The notes under the pieces: model-generated | Databases searched by the model: none | Told to the model about the DNA's origin: nothing | What the model saw: the letters and a program-made list of their open reading frames with translations, nothing else | Shown here: in pieces, positions 22,577 through 33,689 of the stretch | How positions within the stretch are numbered: position 1 is the first letter of the stretch | Layout of the letters: each line of letters begins with the position of its first letter | NCBI GenBank assembly: GCA_013115145.1 | Contig: JAAPAO010000139.1 | Coordinates: 1-64,000, forward strand | Direction of reading: 5' to 3' | DNA length: 64,000 nucleotides | DNA from: Perkinsus chesapeaki | Lineage: Eukaryota; Perkinsozoa; Perkinsida; Perkinsidae | Position numbers and translations under genes: made by a program

Positions 22577-23955
22577 ATGAACCTCAAAGTGAATCTCCCC
22601 ATCTTGATCCTTGTCCTTGCTGGCTGTGTCAAAGGAGATATATCATTACTATACCACCCTGCCTGGTTATCCGATTATAAGCTACGCCGCCTCCCGAATG
22701 ATGAGATAAACTACAGAGATTATGAAGTTGGTGACACGATGGACGGTGAACCCCTACTCAACTGTGATCCTCCCGACAATATCTGCTACGTGGCCGTGAA
22801 TAGCACTGTGAGTCCTAAGGTAGGTTATAAGCGGTTAATAGCTGAGCTGCCTATTGTCCTTTTACGTCGGTGATCTTCATCACTGCGACTCGATTTCAGA
22901 CAGTTGTCGGCGTTGCTAAAATGAAAATTCCATACCCTTTCGTAGACCCTAAAGTAGCGAAGTTGATCAGAGATAAACTGTAATAACACCTGTTCTCGTA
23001 TGTCGTGATATTCTGCCTATTAGGCCACCTGCAAAGAAAAACGACAAGATTGGTTACCTAGTTTATGTAAGCTTATAGCGGGTAAAATGCGGTGAATACT
23101 TAAATACTCTAGGTTTTAGTCAACTTTTCATCACCCATGTTCCTCTGAAAATCACCTCGTAAAGTTCAGCAAGGCCGTGAGTCGGTCACCGTATTGCTGA
23201 GGCGCCGCCAGTTTGGTGACTTCTACTCCGCATCTAAGGCTATCAGATTTCATGTGACCGAATGCCTTGCATCCAGCCTCGAATTATCCGAGTCGGATAG
23301 TACAGAGCTATGTAGCCTACAATTAGCATCTGCCTTGTCTAGATGAGATAACGGAGCTTTCTGTCTTCTCGATAATGAAGACTTGTGTGAATTGCTGGGT
23401 TTAACAAAAGGTCGAGGAAGTCGATCTAGTCGAAGGAAGGCTGTTAACCACTAGAAGATGTTCAACAGATGCACTGCATCTGTTGCCTCACCCATGCTGA
23501 TCTTCATCCGTCGGACTGCGACATACACGTACGATTATCGTCTCGCCCAAAAATCTCTATAACTTTATATTATCGAGTTACTACGAGCCATTGGCCTTGC
23601 TGGGATTGCCAGTACTCTCAGGTAGGCGTTTCTCCAGGCTCGAGGCGCAGAGGAATAGCGAGTGAACTCATAAACAGGAAGTTCGATATCGTAAGTTGCA
23701 AGGATGTTGCATCATACTGTTACTCTATGCATATATCGAGTGAATAATACTACTTTTGGTTTAGATACGCCAAACGATGCCCAAGGTAGCTGCTATTTAC
23801 CTAGTGGTGCAAAGTACAGATCAAGGTGCCATTACGCTTTATGAAAAAAATGGGTTCGAAACACTCATATCTTCAAGTAGGTCAACCCCACATACACTGG
23901 GCAGGCTTCACTTTTATCAGAGGTATGGACAACCATGGTGCGCTATCTCCTCTAG
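22577..23955 (+). CDS. GNAT-fold acetyltransferase with signal peptide, copy A
   Basis: Exons are 22577-22819, 22900-22979, 23024-23066, 23622-23690, 23765-23876 and 23921-23955. The N-terminus 'MNLKVNLPILILVLAGCVKG' is a good signal peptide. The mature part has the GNAT order: 'YVAVNSTVSPK', 'VVGVAKMKIP', 'KIGYLVY', the acetyl-CoA pyrophosphate loop 'SRRRGIASELI', and motif B 'DQGAITLYEKNGFE'. Exon borders match copy B at 25135 at each shared position, so the pair arose by duplication. An alternative without the last intron reads on to 23998. Intron 3 is 555 nt, ten times the local norm, and contains sequence shared with about 27.1-27.25 kb. The enzyme likely N-acetylates a substrate in the secretory pathway or outside the cell; the substrate is unknown. 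Confidence 0.82.
23281..23400 (+). repeat. Segment shared with 27.13-27.25 kb
   Basis: Inside intron 3 of GNAT copy A. The strings 'ATAGTA.AG.GCTATG', 'GCCTTGTCTAG' and 'GAGCTTTCT' occur in the same order and spacing at 27131-27220. Similarity is about 70-75 percent by eye over roughly 90 nt. Both copies translate to a similar peptide ('LQLASALS' here, 'LQLALALS' there) but with stop codons, so this looks like decayed coding or mobile sequence. Confidence 0.65.
23463..23485. repeat. Perfect 23-bp palindrome
   Basis: CAACAGATGCA-C-TGCATCTGTTG: 11-bp arms and a 1-nt centre. It lies in intron 3 of GNAT copy A, just downstream of the shared segment. Confidence 0.85.
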
Positions 23956-25134
23956 GATGGCATGCTTTGCTCCTAGACTCGTAATTAGGCGAGCCTAGCG
24001 GGCGCTAACTACTTCATACTAAGCCCTAGAGCAAGGGTGCTGCTCTGACCTTTTAATATGTACTTACCAACCCTATCATAGCGAGTCTATTTCCACTTAA
24101 AAGGGAGATGTTGAGTTATATACGATATACATCAAGGAGTGAATACAGCACACAGCGGGCTTCCGAACAACGCAACATGCATCAACAGCGTCAACCATAC
24201 TAGAGAACTTCTAGGATCTTTCGTGTGTCACCGAGTCGGAGAAAATCAACGGTATCTCGGAGGAAGCGGTTAAGCCATCAGTCGTAGTAGATCGCAGGGC
24301 AGGAGCAAAGCGAGTCTCACCCATTGATCATGGGAGCCAGGACCTAAATTACAGCTACTCCCTACTAAAACTGAGTGCGAGGCATGAGGGGCAGGAGAAT
24401 CGGCCACGTGGTCATTGTTTGCTCGTGCATGTACAGATGCCATCGGCATCATGCCAAGCGGCACAAATACTGCGGCCTAGCACGACCTTCGCCCAATTTG
24501 TGCGGCACAACTGTCTCCCAAATATTCATTTCCATGGAGCCATGAGCATGAGCTTCTGAGGCGCTAACGCAGCGGCTGTGCTAAGAACACGACGTGAGAG
24601 TCACATGGTACAATGCTTCACGCTGTAGTTTTGTAAATATAGTTCGCTATCCTTGATGGGCAGTCAGCCAATAGGGCTTGCGCGGATGCAGAAGACGTCG
24701 TGCCGACGGCGCCACGTTGTGGGCAATGTCCCGCGGAAGGTTTACAGAGGTTTACGGCTCATTACTTCATCGTTTTCACCGCGCAGTGGTAACCTATCTA
24801 TAAATCCATACTCGCTATGCTTCACTCGGTTTTTCAGCCAGGCATATTATTTATTGAACCATTCTGCTAGTCCTCCTCGAGGGGTCGTGATCCATGCGCA
24901 TGCGTGTAGGTCACTCCAGGCACGAATGCTCGGCTCCATGGTCGATTCTTCATGAAGCTCCAGACAGTGGTACCGAAGCGCACCATCCGTGGTATTCTGG
25001 ATAGTCTCGCCGCATCCGAGCGAAACTGTTGAGTTGACGAGCCGTATTTATTATCTTGCTTTACGTCGATCACTGGCTAACTTCTGGGGCGGGAGGTCAG
25101 CTTTCTATTCAGTTACACAAGCGTATTGCTCTCC
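23956..25134. other. Spacer between the two GNAT genes
   Basis: No gene recognised. Open frames are short and without motifs. It separates two paralogous acetyltransferase genes and may contain decayed duplicated sequence that I could not align. Confidence 0.4.
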
Positions 25135-26162
25135 ATGAAGCTGTTCTTTGGCTTTCTGTCCGTGGTACTTGTGGGAGGTGTAAAGATCGCCTACCGGAAC
25201 TATAAGAAAGGTGACTCTTGTGATGACCCAATATTCAAGGCTGTGTGTCCGAAGAAGCAAGGCATCCCCTGTTATGTAGCCGTTAACCTCGATGTGAAGC
25301 GCAATGTAAGATCACGTGAGGCGTCAGCAGGACATTCGAGCTCGCCAGCAAGGCTGGCCTCGTCATTTCACCATTGAAGTCGCTACTTCAGAACGTCCTG
25401 GGATACATAATCATGGACATACCTGCCAGACTATCTCATGAGGAAGAAGCAGCCGTGAGATCCAAGATGTAGGGAGGTTAGAATGTTATGAATGCCGAAT
25501 TCTGCTGCATCGTACATTCACTATTAGCGTCAGGTCAAATCCTAAGAAGCCGGGAGGCTTTGGTTACATAAAAAACGTAAGTTCCTGATAGTTTTTGGTA
25601 CGAGAAGACTTCTCGGAGGAGTGCTTCGGATGATGATCTGATCATACTGAGATCCTCTAACATTCTCATGACCACTAACATCCTCAGTGAAATCCTCACT
25701 ACTAGTAATTGAATTACTGTAATTCCATATAAAGCTACGCCGTGGATGCCGAGTACACTCGAAAAAATATGCATTTCTGCTTTTCAGGTTGAGGTTTCCG
25801 AGGCATTCCGTGGACAGGGTATCGGGACCCGTCTCATCAAATACAGCATTAAACTAGTGAGTGGAAAAGACTGAGAACCGGGTATTCCTTTGAAGCGTTT
25901 GCATTGAAATTACGTGGGGGCAGTCTGGCAAGAGTACCTCTGGAGAGTACCTGGGGCGACTTACTGGCATCAGTCTACGACCTGCTAGTCAGGCTTTCAC
26001 TTGAGGCCTGCTTCTCAGGGTATTGAAGCAGGGAACATTGTGGCGACGACTCTCCTTGTTGACGCGGAGAACCAGGATGCCATACGGTTATATAAAAGGC
26101 TCGGGTTTATCGAAGTTATCCGTAAGTCGGAGCTCGGAGCTATAACTGTACAGGCTAGCTGA
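25135..26162 (+). CDS. GNAT-fold acetyltransferase with signal peptide, copy B
   Basis: This paralogue of the gene at 22577 opens 'MKLFFGFLSVVLVGGVKIA', a signal peptide, and lacks about 20 residues that copy A has after the signal. Joined exons give 'IPCYVAVNLDVKRN', 'NVLGYIIMDIPARLS', 'GGFGYIKN', 'VEVSEAFRGQGIGTRLIKY', and a last exon with 'DAENQDAIRLYKRLGF'. 'RGQGIG' is a textbook acetyl-CoA pyrophosphate loop, stronger than in copy A. The last exon ends 'GAITVQAS' and TGA 26160-26162. Intron borders match copy A in position and phase. It probably acts in the lumen of the secretory pathway or outside the cell. Confidence 0.84.
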
Positions 26163-27977
26163 AGCCATCTTTTCAGATGATATATCGGATATATTCATGG
26201 CCTTTTATCTCTAAAACGATATAAGATATCAATCTATTAGCCATATGCTACGACAATCCTAGTTCTTGAGGACTGTATGCAGGAGATATCGAAGAATTGT
26301 CGCTTTTCAGTCTGTTTGTTATATCACAGAGGCAATGATGCTCAACATCACATACTTGGCCGTCTGCACCCGCTCTCTCCAACTATGTCATCCCTAGAGA
26401 ATCGCTGAGTTTTCTTCTCGGAGCTCTCTCTAGCCCGTCAAAAGGGAGTCGAGTTACGGGTAGTAAAAGTAGAGTCGAACGGCAACCTCATTGCAATCAA
26501 TAATATCACCGCGCATAGTGCATATATAACTCATCCTTTGACTCGTATATAATAGATGCTTGATGGTGGTATAACTGTGAGCTGAACTTGGTACCTCTGT
26601 CTGGTGATTATGAAATCACCGCCGTATGCCAGTTACACTCGAACGTCGGTCATTAACCAACTACAGTAGCTCACCCCTAACCTGTGCAAAGTTTGCACCT
26701 CGAAGTTCGAACATTCAATAGTCGCTAATAGCATCAGTCTGATGCACGGGCTGATCAAATGCCAAATCTTGGGAGCCAAACTGACCAGCTCGAGTCAATG
26801 GAGGGCCGGTTGGACTAGTTCACTGGCCTTATGTTTTCAGCTGTTAGAAGGTATAGCACTGTTGAATACAGAAGAATAACTCCACCAGAAGTACAGCGAC
26901 TTCGAGAGTCCTTTAGAACTGACTTGTTGACAGATAGGCTTGGAGGATGCCGACGTATATCGTGGCATTGGTTTATCCTTAAATTACCATGATCCGAAGG
27001 CTGTAAACGTAAGCAATGACAATGAGTCACAATACTATAAATTCCAGCAACATCCCGACACGGTCAGTTTCGCTGTGGCAGTAACATCACACGTAACGCT
27101 AACAGAATCGGCGTTGACTCTAGGCCTTGCCCTCAGCCCGAAATAGTAGAGGGCTATGCTGCGACTAATCTTCAGCTAGCCCTTGCCTTGTCTAGCTAAA
27201 TCAACCGAGCTTTCTCATCATCTCGAATAAAAGCCTGGTCTTGCAAGATGCGTGAGTGATCTAGTCACAAATTTGATATTGCTGTCAACTGCTGAAACAT
27301 GTGCTTTGTAGTTTTTAGTACCGGTTACAAGGTAGATGCGTTCAGTTGCGGGACATGTGTCATTTGTGTGATTCTGTGCGCGTCGGCAAAGTAAATTAGA
27401 GCTCCCGTTTTATATTCGAGTGGTGTGATAGGTGTTCGCCGACTGACCGGCTACATCTATATAGTCAAGTTTTGCCGATTTTTCTTTCATACTTGTGTTG
27501 GAGGTCTCTGTGCTGGATGCAGCACTCAGCATCTCGGTGTCGCACATTTTTCCAGAGGTGGGTTCACTTGTCGCGTGTTTAACAGTTAAACTTTAACTCA
27601 AGTTTTGCAACCACGTGAACCAACATGGATTGATTGCCCGTAAAAGGACATTGATTTCCCCAAGTGAGCGACATCGAAGGCGCCTGCGGGGTTCTGCGTA
27701 ATTGAACAATCTAAGACTAAATTGACTCCCTCAAACGCGAAAAGGATCTTTTGGTTTCGAATTCGGACCTCCACTGATATTGCAAAGCTGTAGATCTTGA
27801 CCTGTTTGTCACATCCAGGTTACTCGAACTTAAGCATTTCATACATGGATGACACTTTTAAACTCATGCCGGATCATCTGGAAACATGTTCGTGTTACAA
27901 TCATGATTTTCACACACTTTATAAAAAACAATACAAGGTATGGATTTTCCTGTCCAACCAATGGATTGTGCGCCGAG
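26163..27977. other. Spacer with decayed coding traces
   Basis: A likely exon-like stretch, about 26838-26931, reads 'VEYRRITPPEVQRLRESF', vaguely like the first strand of a GNAT domain. About 27131-27250 resembles the intron-3 insert of GNAT copy A. No intact gene could be built. The rest (27.3-27.98 kb) holds nothing I recognise. Confidence 0.4.
27131..27250 (+). repeat. Segment shared with intron 3 of GNAT copy A
   Basis: Partner of 23281-23400, with the same order of conserved short strings (GCCTTGTCTAG, GAGCTTTCT). Stop codons interrupt any frame, for example two adjacent stops near 27145. Likely the remains of a duplicated block. Confidence 0.6.
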
Positions 27978-28781
27978 TTAGTTGGAAGGATGAAGAATAA
28001 CCGTGCCGACGGCGAAAGTAGTGAACGCGTCTGGCAGAGTTGCTGTTGACCTCGGTTCGACAGTCGCGGAGGCCACAGTGGTCTTGGTGTCGCTCGTCTT
28101 GGGGATTGCCGTGTCATTTTTAACAGTCAACGACATTGTAGTTGTAGAGCTGATTTGAGGCATACTTGACATTGAAGTCGACTTCTCCCCAGGGCTGAAA
28201 GCCTTATCTCTTGTAGTCGAAGAAGGCTCTCTAGTCTGACGGTTCTCCGTATGCTCAGTTGTGGTCCAAGAACCTCTTCCGGTAGTAACAATTTCGTCAG
28301 AGCTCAAGCTAGAATGATAGGTAGTCACTGTAACCGTGGAGGGCAGTACTGTGGTGTAAGCAGAGCTACTAGTTCTAGTAGAGGGTGTAGCCGATGCTCT
28401 CAGGCTGGATGGTGTAGTTGTGCTCGACACCTGAACCGAGTGGGTTCTGATGCTATCACTGGGATAGGTAGAAACTCCGGGTGGATAAGCGATATTACCG
28501 TCGCAGCCTAGCATTGCTAATACGCGATCATCGCAAGAGGGATCAGCAGCTGGCTGGAAGCAGGGCGTACCATCGGGTCTCAGGTAGATACCGAAGCAGA
28601 TAGGTGGATTTTGCCAATACTTGCAGTAGCTATTGTGTGTTGGTGGGTCACCACTACACTCATGGATAGAGCCACAGGCTCGGGCACAGTTAATATTGAT
28701 ATCAAAGCCAAGGGACAACGCAACGGAAGAGGTACAAGACGCAAGCCACAAAACGACAAGAGTCGCCATCGACATGACCAT
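27978..28781 (-). CDS. Secreted Cys-rich, Ser/Thr-rich mucin-like protein
   Basis: A single uninterrupted frame of 267 residues on the minus strand. A hydrophobic signal peptide (about residues 1-22) is followed by a compact Cys-rich domain with about ten Cys in residues 33-92, including 'CARACGSIHEC', 'YCKYWQNPPICFG' and 'GTPCFQPAADPSC'. The rest is Ser/Thr-rich with few charged residues, as in O-glycosylated mucin stalks. The C-terminus has a mildly hydrophobic tail ('FTTFAVGTVILH'), perhaps an anchor signal. A role at the cell surface or in the wall or host interface is inferred; no enzyme motif is present. The lack of introns contrasts with its neighbours. Confidence 0.82.
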   Translation of the reverse strand: MVMSMATLVVLWLASCTSSVALSLGFDININCARACGSIHECSGDPPTHNSYCKYWQNPPICFGIYLRPDGTPCFQPAADPSCDDRVLAMLGCDGNIAYPPGVSTYPSDSIRTHSVQVSSTTTPSSLRASATPSTRTSSSAYTTVLPSTVTVTTYHSSLSSDEIVTTGRGSWTTTEHTENRQTREPSSTTRDKAFSPGEKSTSMSSMPQISSTTTMSLTVKNDTAIPKTSDTKTTVASATVEPRSTATLPDAFTTFAVGTVILHPSN

Positions 28782-29477
28782 ATATATAAAAGTTCCAAGG
28801 ATAACTAAGACTCCTTCTAGATCATCTCTGTTGAATCTCTCTGAGATACTTAACGCTACACAAGTTAGTGAAGGTAACAGCAGTGTATTCAGTGCTAAGA
28901 TTTACGTGAAAGATCGTCATAAGACGTGGGAGGGAACAGCAAAGTGATGAAGTTCGCTCTGTGGGTCAACCATGAGGTCTGAAAATGAAAAAATTACCAC
29001 ATACTCATAGGCTGTAAATTGGCTCACCTTCCACCGGACAGTGACACACGCATAAGCCATCACTTATATAAACGAAAGGCACTCGGCAGTAGAAATACCA
29101 CATCAGCTTCTTTTTCCGCTTGTCACACCACGACCACAAAACACATACTTCCATCAGGAACCAGATGCACTCAGCATACACCACAATGCCAAACATGCCT
29201 AACAGCTACTATAATGAGGAGAACTTAAGAACGATCAAGACACGACTCGGCATTTAGCCAAAAATACTTAGCGCTGTTGGTGGATAAAAACGCCATAAAT
29301 TGGTTAAGTTGCAGAACAAGATATTAGAGATCGGTAAAACGGAGCAAAATGTCATAGAAAATGATTGAGAGTTGAAAAACAGTTATTATTTTAAGGTAGA
29401 GCAAAACAATGCGAGACCGCTTGTGTATTAGATTTGGCAACTATATTAGTGAAGAACACCTGACAACATCATTAGAC
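28782..29477. other. Intergenic stretch, nothing recognised
   Basis: Short frames only. The second half (about 29240-29440) is A-rich. It separates the 5' end of the mucin-like gene from the 3' end of the RNA-binding protein gene. Confidence 0.4.
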
Positions 29478-32400
29478 TCAAGAATGACTACAATGAAGCT
29501 CACTTCCTTCTTGGGCAGCAGACGAAGATGAGTTTTCTTCTGGATCCACTCCATGCGGTACCGTTGGCGCGGCAGCCGGGAAATGTACCGGCGAGAGGTA
29601 TCCTTGAAACAATCCAAACGTGGGAGAACCATCAGAGCCTGGGGCTAGACTTCCGGCTGAAACGGCAATGCTTGTGGTGATGTCAATTGTATTCTTACAA
29701 GAGAAGTTTTGTGGTATCATCGGCAGCATGATATTTGAGGGACTCTGTTGTCCAAATTGCTGTGGGTACTGCATCATTCTGAAAGACCGGCTTGGACTAG
29801 ACATGACGATGGAAAAAGTTACCGGAATATTGCCGAACTCGAAGGGCTGCCTTGAGGCGGTGGCATGAAGCTCGTATAGAAAGGGTTCATACCAGTCATC
29901 GATGCGAACTGACAGTTAAAATTCCTGATCCGGAAAAAACGCTGCACCCTACCGGAGATTCCCCTTCGTTGCTCGGTATTCTAGAAATCGGCGACCCTAC
30001 AGGTAACGGTTGACGAATATGGTTCATGAAGGCACTTTGTGGGGAAAGGTCGTTCGAGCTTAAAGCAGCGCTGTTCGGTTCTGGGATATCTTGCGGACCG
30101 CTGGTGGCTGCGGCTGCGATGGCCTGCTGGTGAGCTGCAGCAGCCGCGGCAACTAAATGCGGGTTGGCAATACCAGCATGACCCCCCTAAGCGATGATAC
30201 GAGGATTACTCGGCGTTCGCTGTAGTGTGTTGTGTTATGCCTTACTACCTGAACCATGCTGGCAAGAAGTCTCGACATGATCTGTTGCTGTTGCGTCGGG
30301 TTCATAGCTGTAATTCTGTTTACTGTCGCCGACACCCCTGAGATGAATGCCTTGTTGTTCTATCACTGTTATTATATCAACGAGGGCACTATCTAATTTA
30401 CCAACGGAATAGATGACAATATTAGTCCTTTTGAAACCTCAGTTTTGTAACAGTGATGTGAGCAAGAAGCTCGTACAGGCTAAGCAGGCTCAGAAGCCAC
30501 TACACAGCTACTAGTAGTTCGACTAAGACTGCCGCGATGTTCCATCACTGAATGGAGGATATCTACTGGCTTCTACTGGGGATTCAATGACGACGTACAT
30601 TATTATTAGTAATAAAAATGAAAGTACGGTTGGTTTAATGAAAGTATACTAACTTCTGAGCACGACTGATATCACACGTTCTTTAAAGAATCGGCGGAGG
30701 CAGCAGCAGCAATACATCATCACCACCACCATATAGTTACAGAAATGGACAATCCTCGGGTGTCGAGGATATCAATAACGAACCCTGCCTCCCTAATGCC
30801 AAGACACCGCCGAATTCACCAACAATTATTAATGTACGGAACAATTGGCATTGGCGACTACCAAGGTAAATGTTGGTAATACTAGAAATGAGATTGTAGA
30901 CCTAGACCGGAGACCTAGAGAGGAGGCAGCTCACTAGACAGGCTTTCCTCGTATTCAAGCAGCCAGTTCGTTATACTATCCGTGGAGGTAGTACCAGTGG
31001 GGCTAGGCTCCAATCCACCACCACTGCCAACATCTCCTTGGTGATAGGGATGCCCGAGAGCTTCAATTGGTAACGCTATGTTACTTCCCGGCATCGGACC
31101 AGTCGGAGGTGATTGGTCGTACCTAAGTAAGTGTGTGATAGAAACCCGCGGGGGAAGTATATCTTACGCTGTACTGGCAACTGAACTGACTCCACCGTAA
31201 CGATGAGATGTAAACATGAGTGGTGGACTGTTACCATAAGCACCGCTAATACCATGTTTAAGAGGGAAGTAGGACTGCGTACCACCACCACCACCACCCT
31301 GATGATGAAGCTACTGTATTCAAGATGAGCTGCTGCTGCTATTGGCGTACCGTCCTTGAAGAGGCTCCTCCTGCTGCTCCCCTCGTATTGCGTGTACTAG
31401 AGTTGTTGTTCATCCCACCAGGTACCCAAGTCTGATTGGTCGCATACGATACGTTGATCGATCTAGATGACCCCGGGAAGCAGTAGTCATTCATCACCAT
31501 TGCCGCTTCAGCGTCGTGTGCCTAAGCTGCGATAGGAGGCAGTCGAATAAGTTGAGGCTCACGTAAGCAAATGTGATAAAAGCTGCCCCTTTGGATTTCC
31601 CTTCTGCATTGGTAAGTAATGCCACCTCTAGAATCGGGCCAAACTGCCCAAATAATTGAGCCAAGTCAAACGTTGTCTTGCTGTAAGGCAGACAACCCAC
31701 GAAGAGCTACAAACAATAATAGCGATTCGCAGCTCTACCGGCTCGAGTTACCTTAGCAGGTGTTAAGTCCTCCTGAGGAAGGTTGGGATTGGGAACGAGA
31801 ACGCTTGGTGGTGGCCTCGACTCCGAGTTGCCTAGATACAAATGTTCCATGCGGTCGAAGCTGTCAGCTGCTGCTGCTGCTGCTCACTATCAGCATTTGC
31901 TACTGCTGGTCTTAGAAGCCCCGTTGATGTTAGATTAGAAGAAGTATCCATTGCCTGAGCCACAGTAAGCACATCATCACCAGACGCCACCTATAAGACT
32001 GCTACCCTGCTCTGTGTTGCAGCACTCTCTGCTCTGGGACCTCCATGGGTGGACGTGCCAGTATTGCCGCTTATAGCACTCCCGCCTTCCACCTCTGACA
32101 GGCTTACATACAGCGCGACTTCGCAGTATTTCCTACCAGTAATGCTATGGCCTTCCTCATTAAGCGGGACAGCACTAAGGTTGCTAACGTTGGTTGCTGA
32201 TGCTTGAATATCTACTGGTGACCTTTGCGATGACGTTGATGTCATTGTGCTTGAAAAACGCCTTATTGGTGAGGCAAAGTATGCTCGGACCGCAGGCAAA
32301 TGCATGCTGTTCACACGAAACTCCCGCAAGTGGCAGGCTTGGACCTGAAATGAGGCAATTATAGGCACTTCGGGAGGCTGTTGCTGATGCTGCTGCTGAC

Positions 32401-33574
32401 AATTGCAGGAGCCTACCAATGCAGCGGCGGGCTCTCGCGCAGTATACTTGACGTAGCATGCTCCTGTACTCTTGCCATCAGCTCTAAAGAGCATGAATTC
32501 CCTTATTTCCCCATATGTGTCCAAAGTGGTTAACAGCTCATGCTCGGCCATAACCATCCTGAAGTATTATGCCGACATAACCGTGGTGGTGATAATGATA
32601 GCAACAACTTACTCGTCTCTAGGTAAGCCTATAAGATACACGCGATTCTCCCTTTTCTCAAGCTCTCCAGTAGCATACTTCACCTGCATGGCTGCACGCA
32701 CCTAACAAGCTGATCGTACCAAGAGGGAACAAGAGGTCTGTGACCTACATGTCCCACATAGAATTGACCATGCAATCGGGATATACATTCATCACAAGAG
32801 TCCCTAGTAATGTACCTAATAGCAGTACTAATGGCAACTCAAACAACGTGAGCAGCAGGGCTACTTCAACCATGCACAGCCTTTGCTGCGGCCCTCTCGA
32901 TCACGTTGAATTGCTAATTCTACAATGTCACCAAATTGTGCAAACAAGGGATACCTGCCGGACCCTTAAGCAAGGCGCACAGGATTGGTATTACAGATCA
33001 TGCTCAGTGGTGTCAAAAGGTAGGCATCCTACAAAAAGCTTGTATGGTCCTTCATCATCAATTCGACTAGTGTTAACTCCGTGATCCTGACCACACACAG
33101 TCTTCTATCAACCCACTGACCTAGCTCATACCCATGCCATCCGATTAAGCCATGAGACCTCATCACCATCGATTATCTCAGGCTTACATGACCCTCCTGA
33201 TGTATCCGACGCTTTACCTCCCGCACTGTGAAGATTTTACCAGATACATTACGATTGTCATATTTGGGGTCTACTACCTGTTAGCTCCTATATTGCTGGC
33301 TGTATCAGATACCCCTTGCGACAGCGATCGAGGTACCTGTCCTCGCCTATACATCTCAGGCGTTTGAGTCGACGATGCTTACGAAGTCCTCCGCGTCGGG
33401 TTTGAGTCTGCTTCGCTCGCTGCGGGATGAAGGTTGCGCATCTGTTCATACTTACAAGTTCAATGTCGCTTGCCGGCGGTCCTTAAGCTCACCTGGGCTG
33501 CCAGGGATTTCTGCCGTTGCAGCAATCGCTCCTATTGAATTGCTCCCTGAAGTAGCCGATCTCACCGTCGACAT
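29478..33574 (-). CDS. Multi-RRM RNA-binding protein, CELF/Bruno-like
   Basis: This long multi-exon minus-strand gene starts 'MSTVRSATSGSNS' at 33574. Joined exons lead to a first RRM with RNP2 'YKLFVGCLPF' and RNP1 'GRSKGCAWL' (about 33040-32870). A second RRM has 'NRVYLIGLP' and 'GKSTGACYVKY' (about 32665-32440), and a third has 'FVGCLPYS' and 'GKSKGAAFITF' (about 31700-31570). Two adjacent RRMs, a low-complexity linker with Gln, Ser, Gly and Ala runs, a third RRM and a Pro/Gln/Ala-rich tail fit CELF/Bruno-type splicing and translation regulators, though the third RRM comes early. A tail exon ends 'SELHCSHS' at 29478. Exons between 29.9 and 31.4 kb are coding-like ('HAGIANPHLVAAAAAAH') but their borders are approximate. 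Confidence 0.8.
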
Positions 33575-33600
33575 AAACACTGTTATTCAACTCTGATGGC

Positions 33601-33635
33601 AAGCAAAACCCGAAACCCCAAAACCCGAAAACCAG
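33601..33635. repeat. CCCGAAA/CCCCAAAA repeat, telomere-like
   Basis: A short C-rich run containing AACCCGAAACCCCAAAACCC with a further CCCGAAAACC, located between the RNA-binding gene start and the RFC gene end. The minus strand has at least three G-runs with T/C spacers and may form a quadruplex. A related run is at 41756-41787. Confidence 0.7.
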
Positions 33636-33689
33636 TTCCATTGGGGAAACTTAAGTGGTACAACATGCAGAATAGCGACTGGTAAATTA

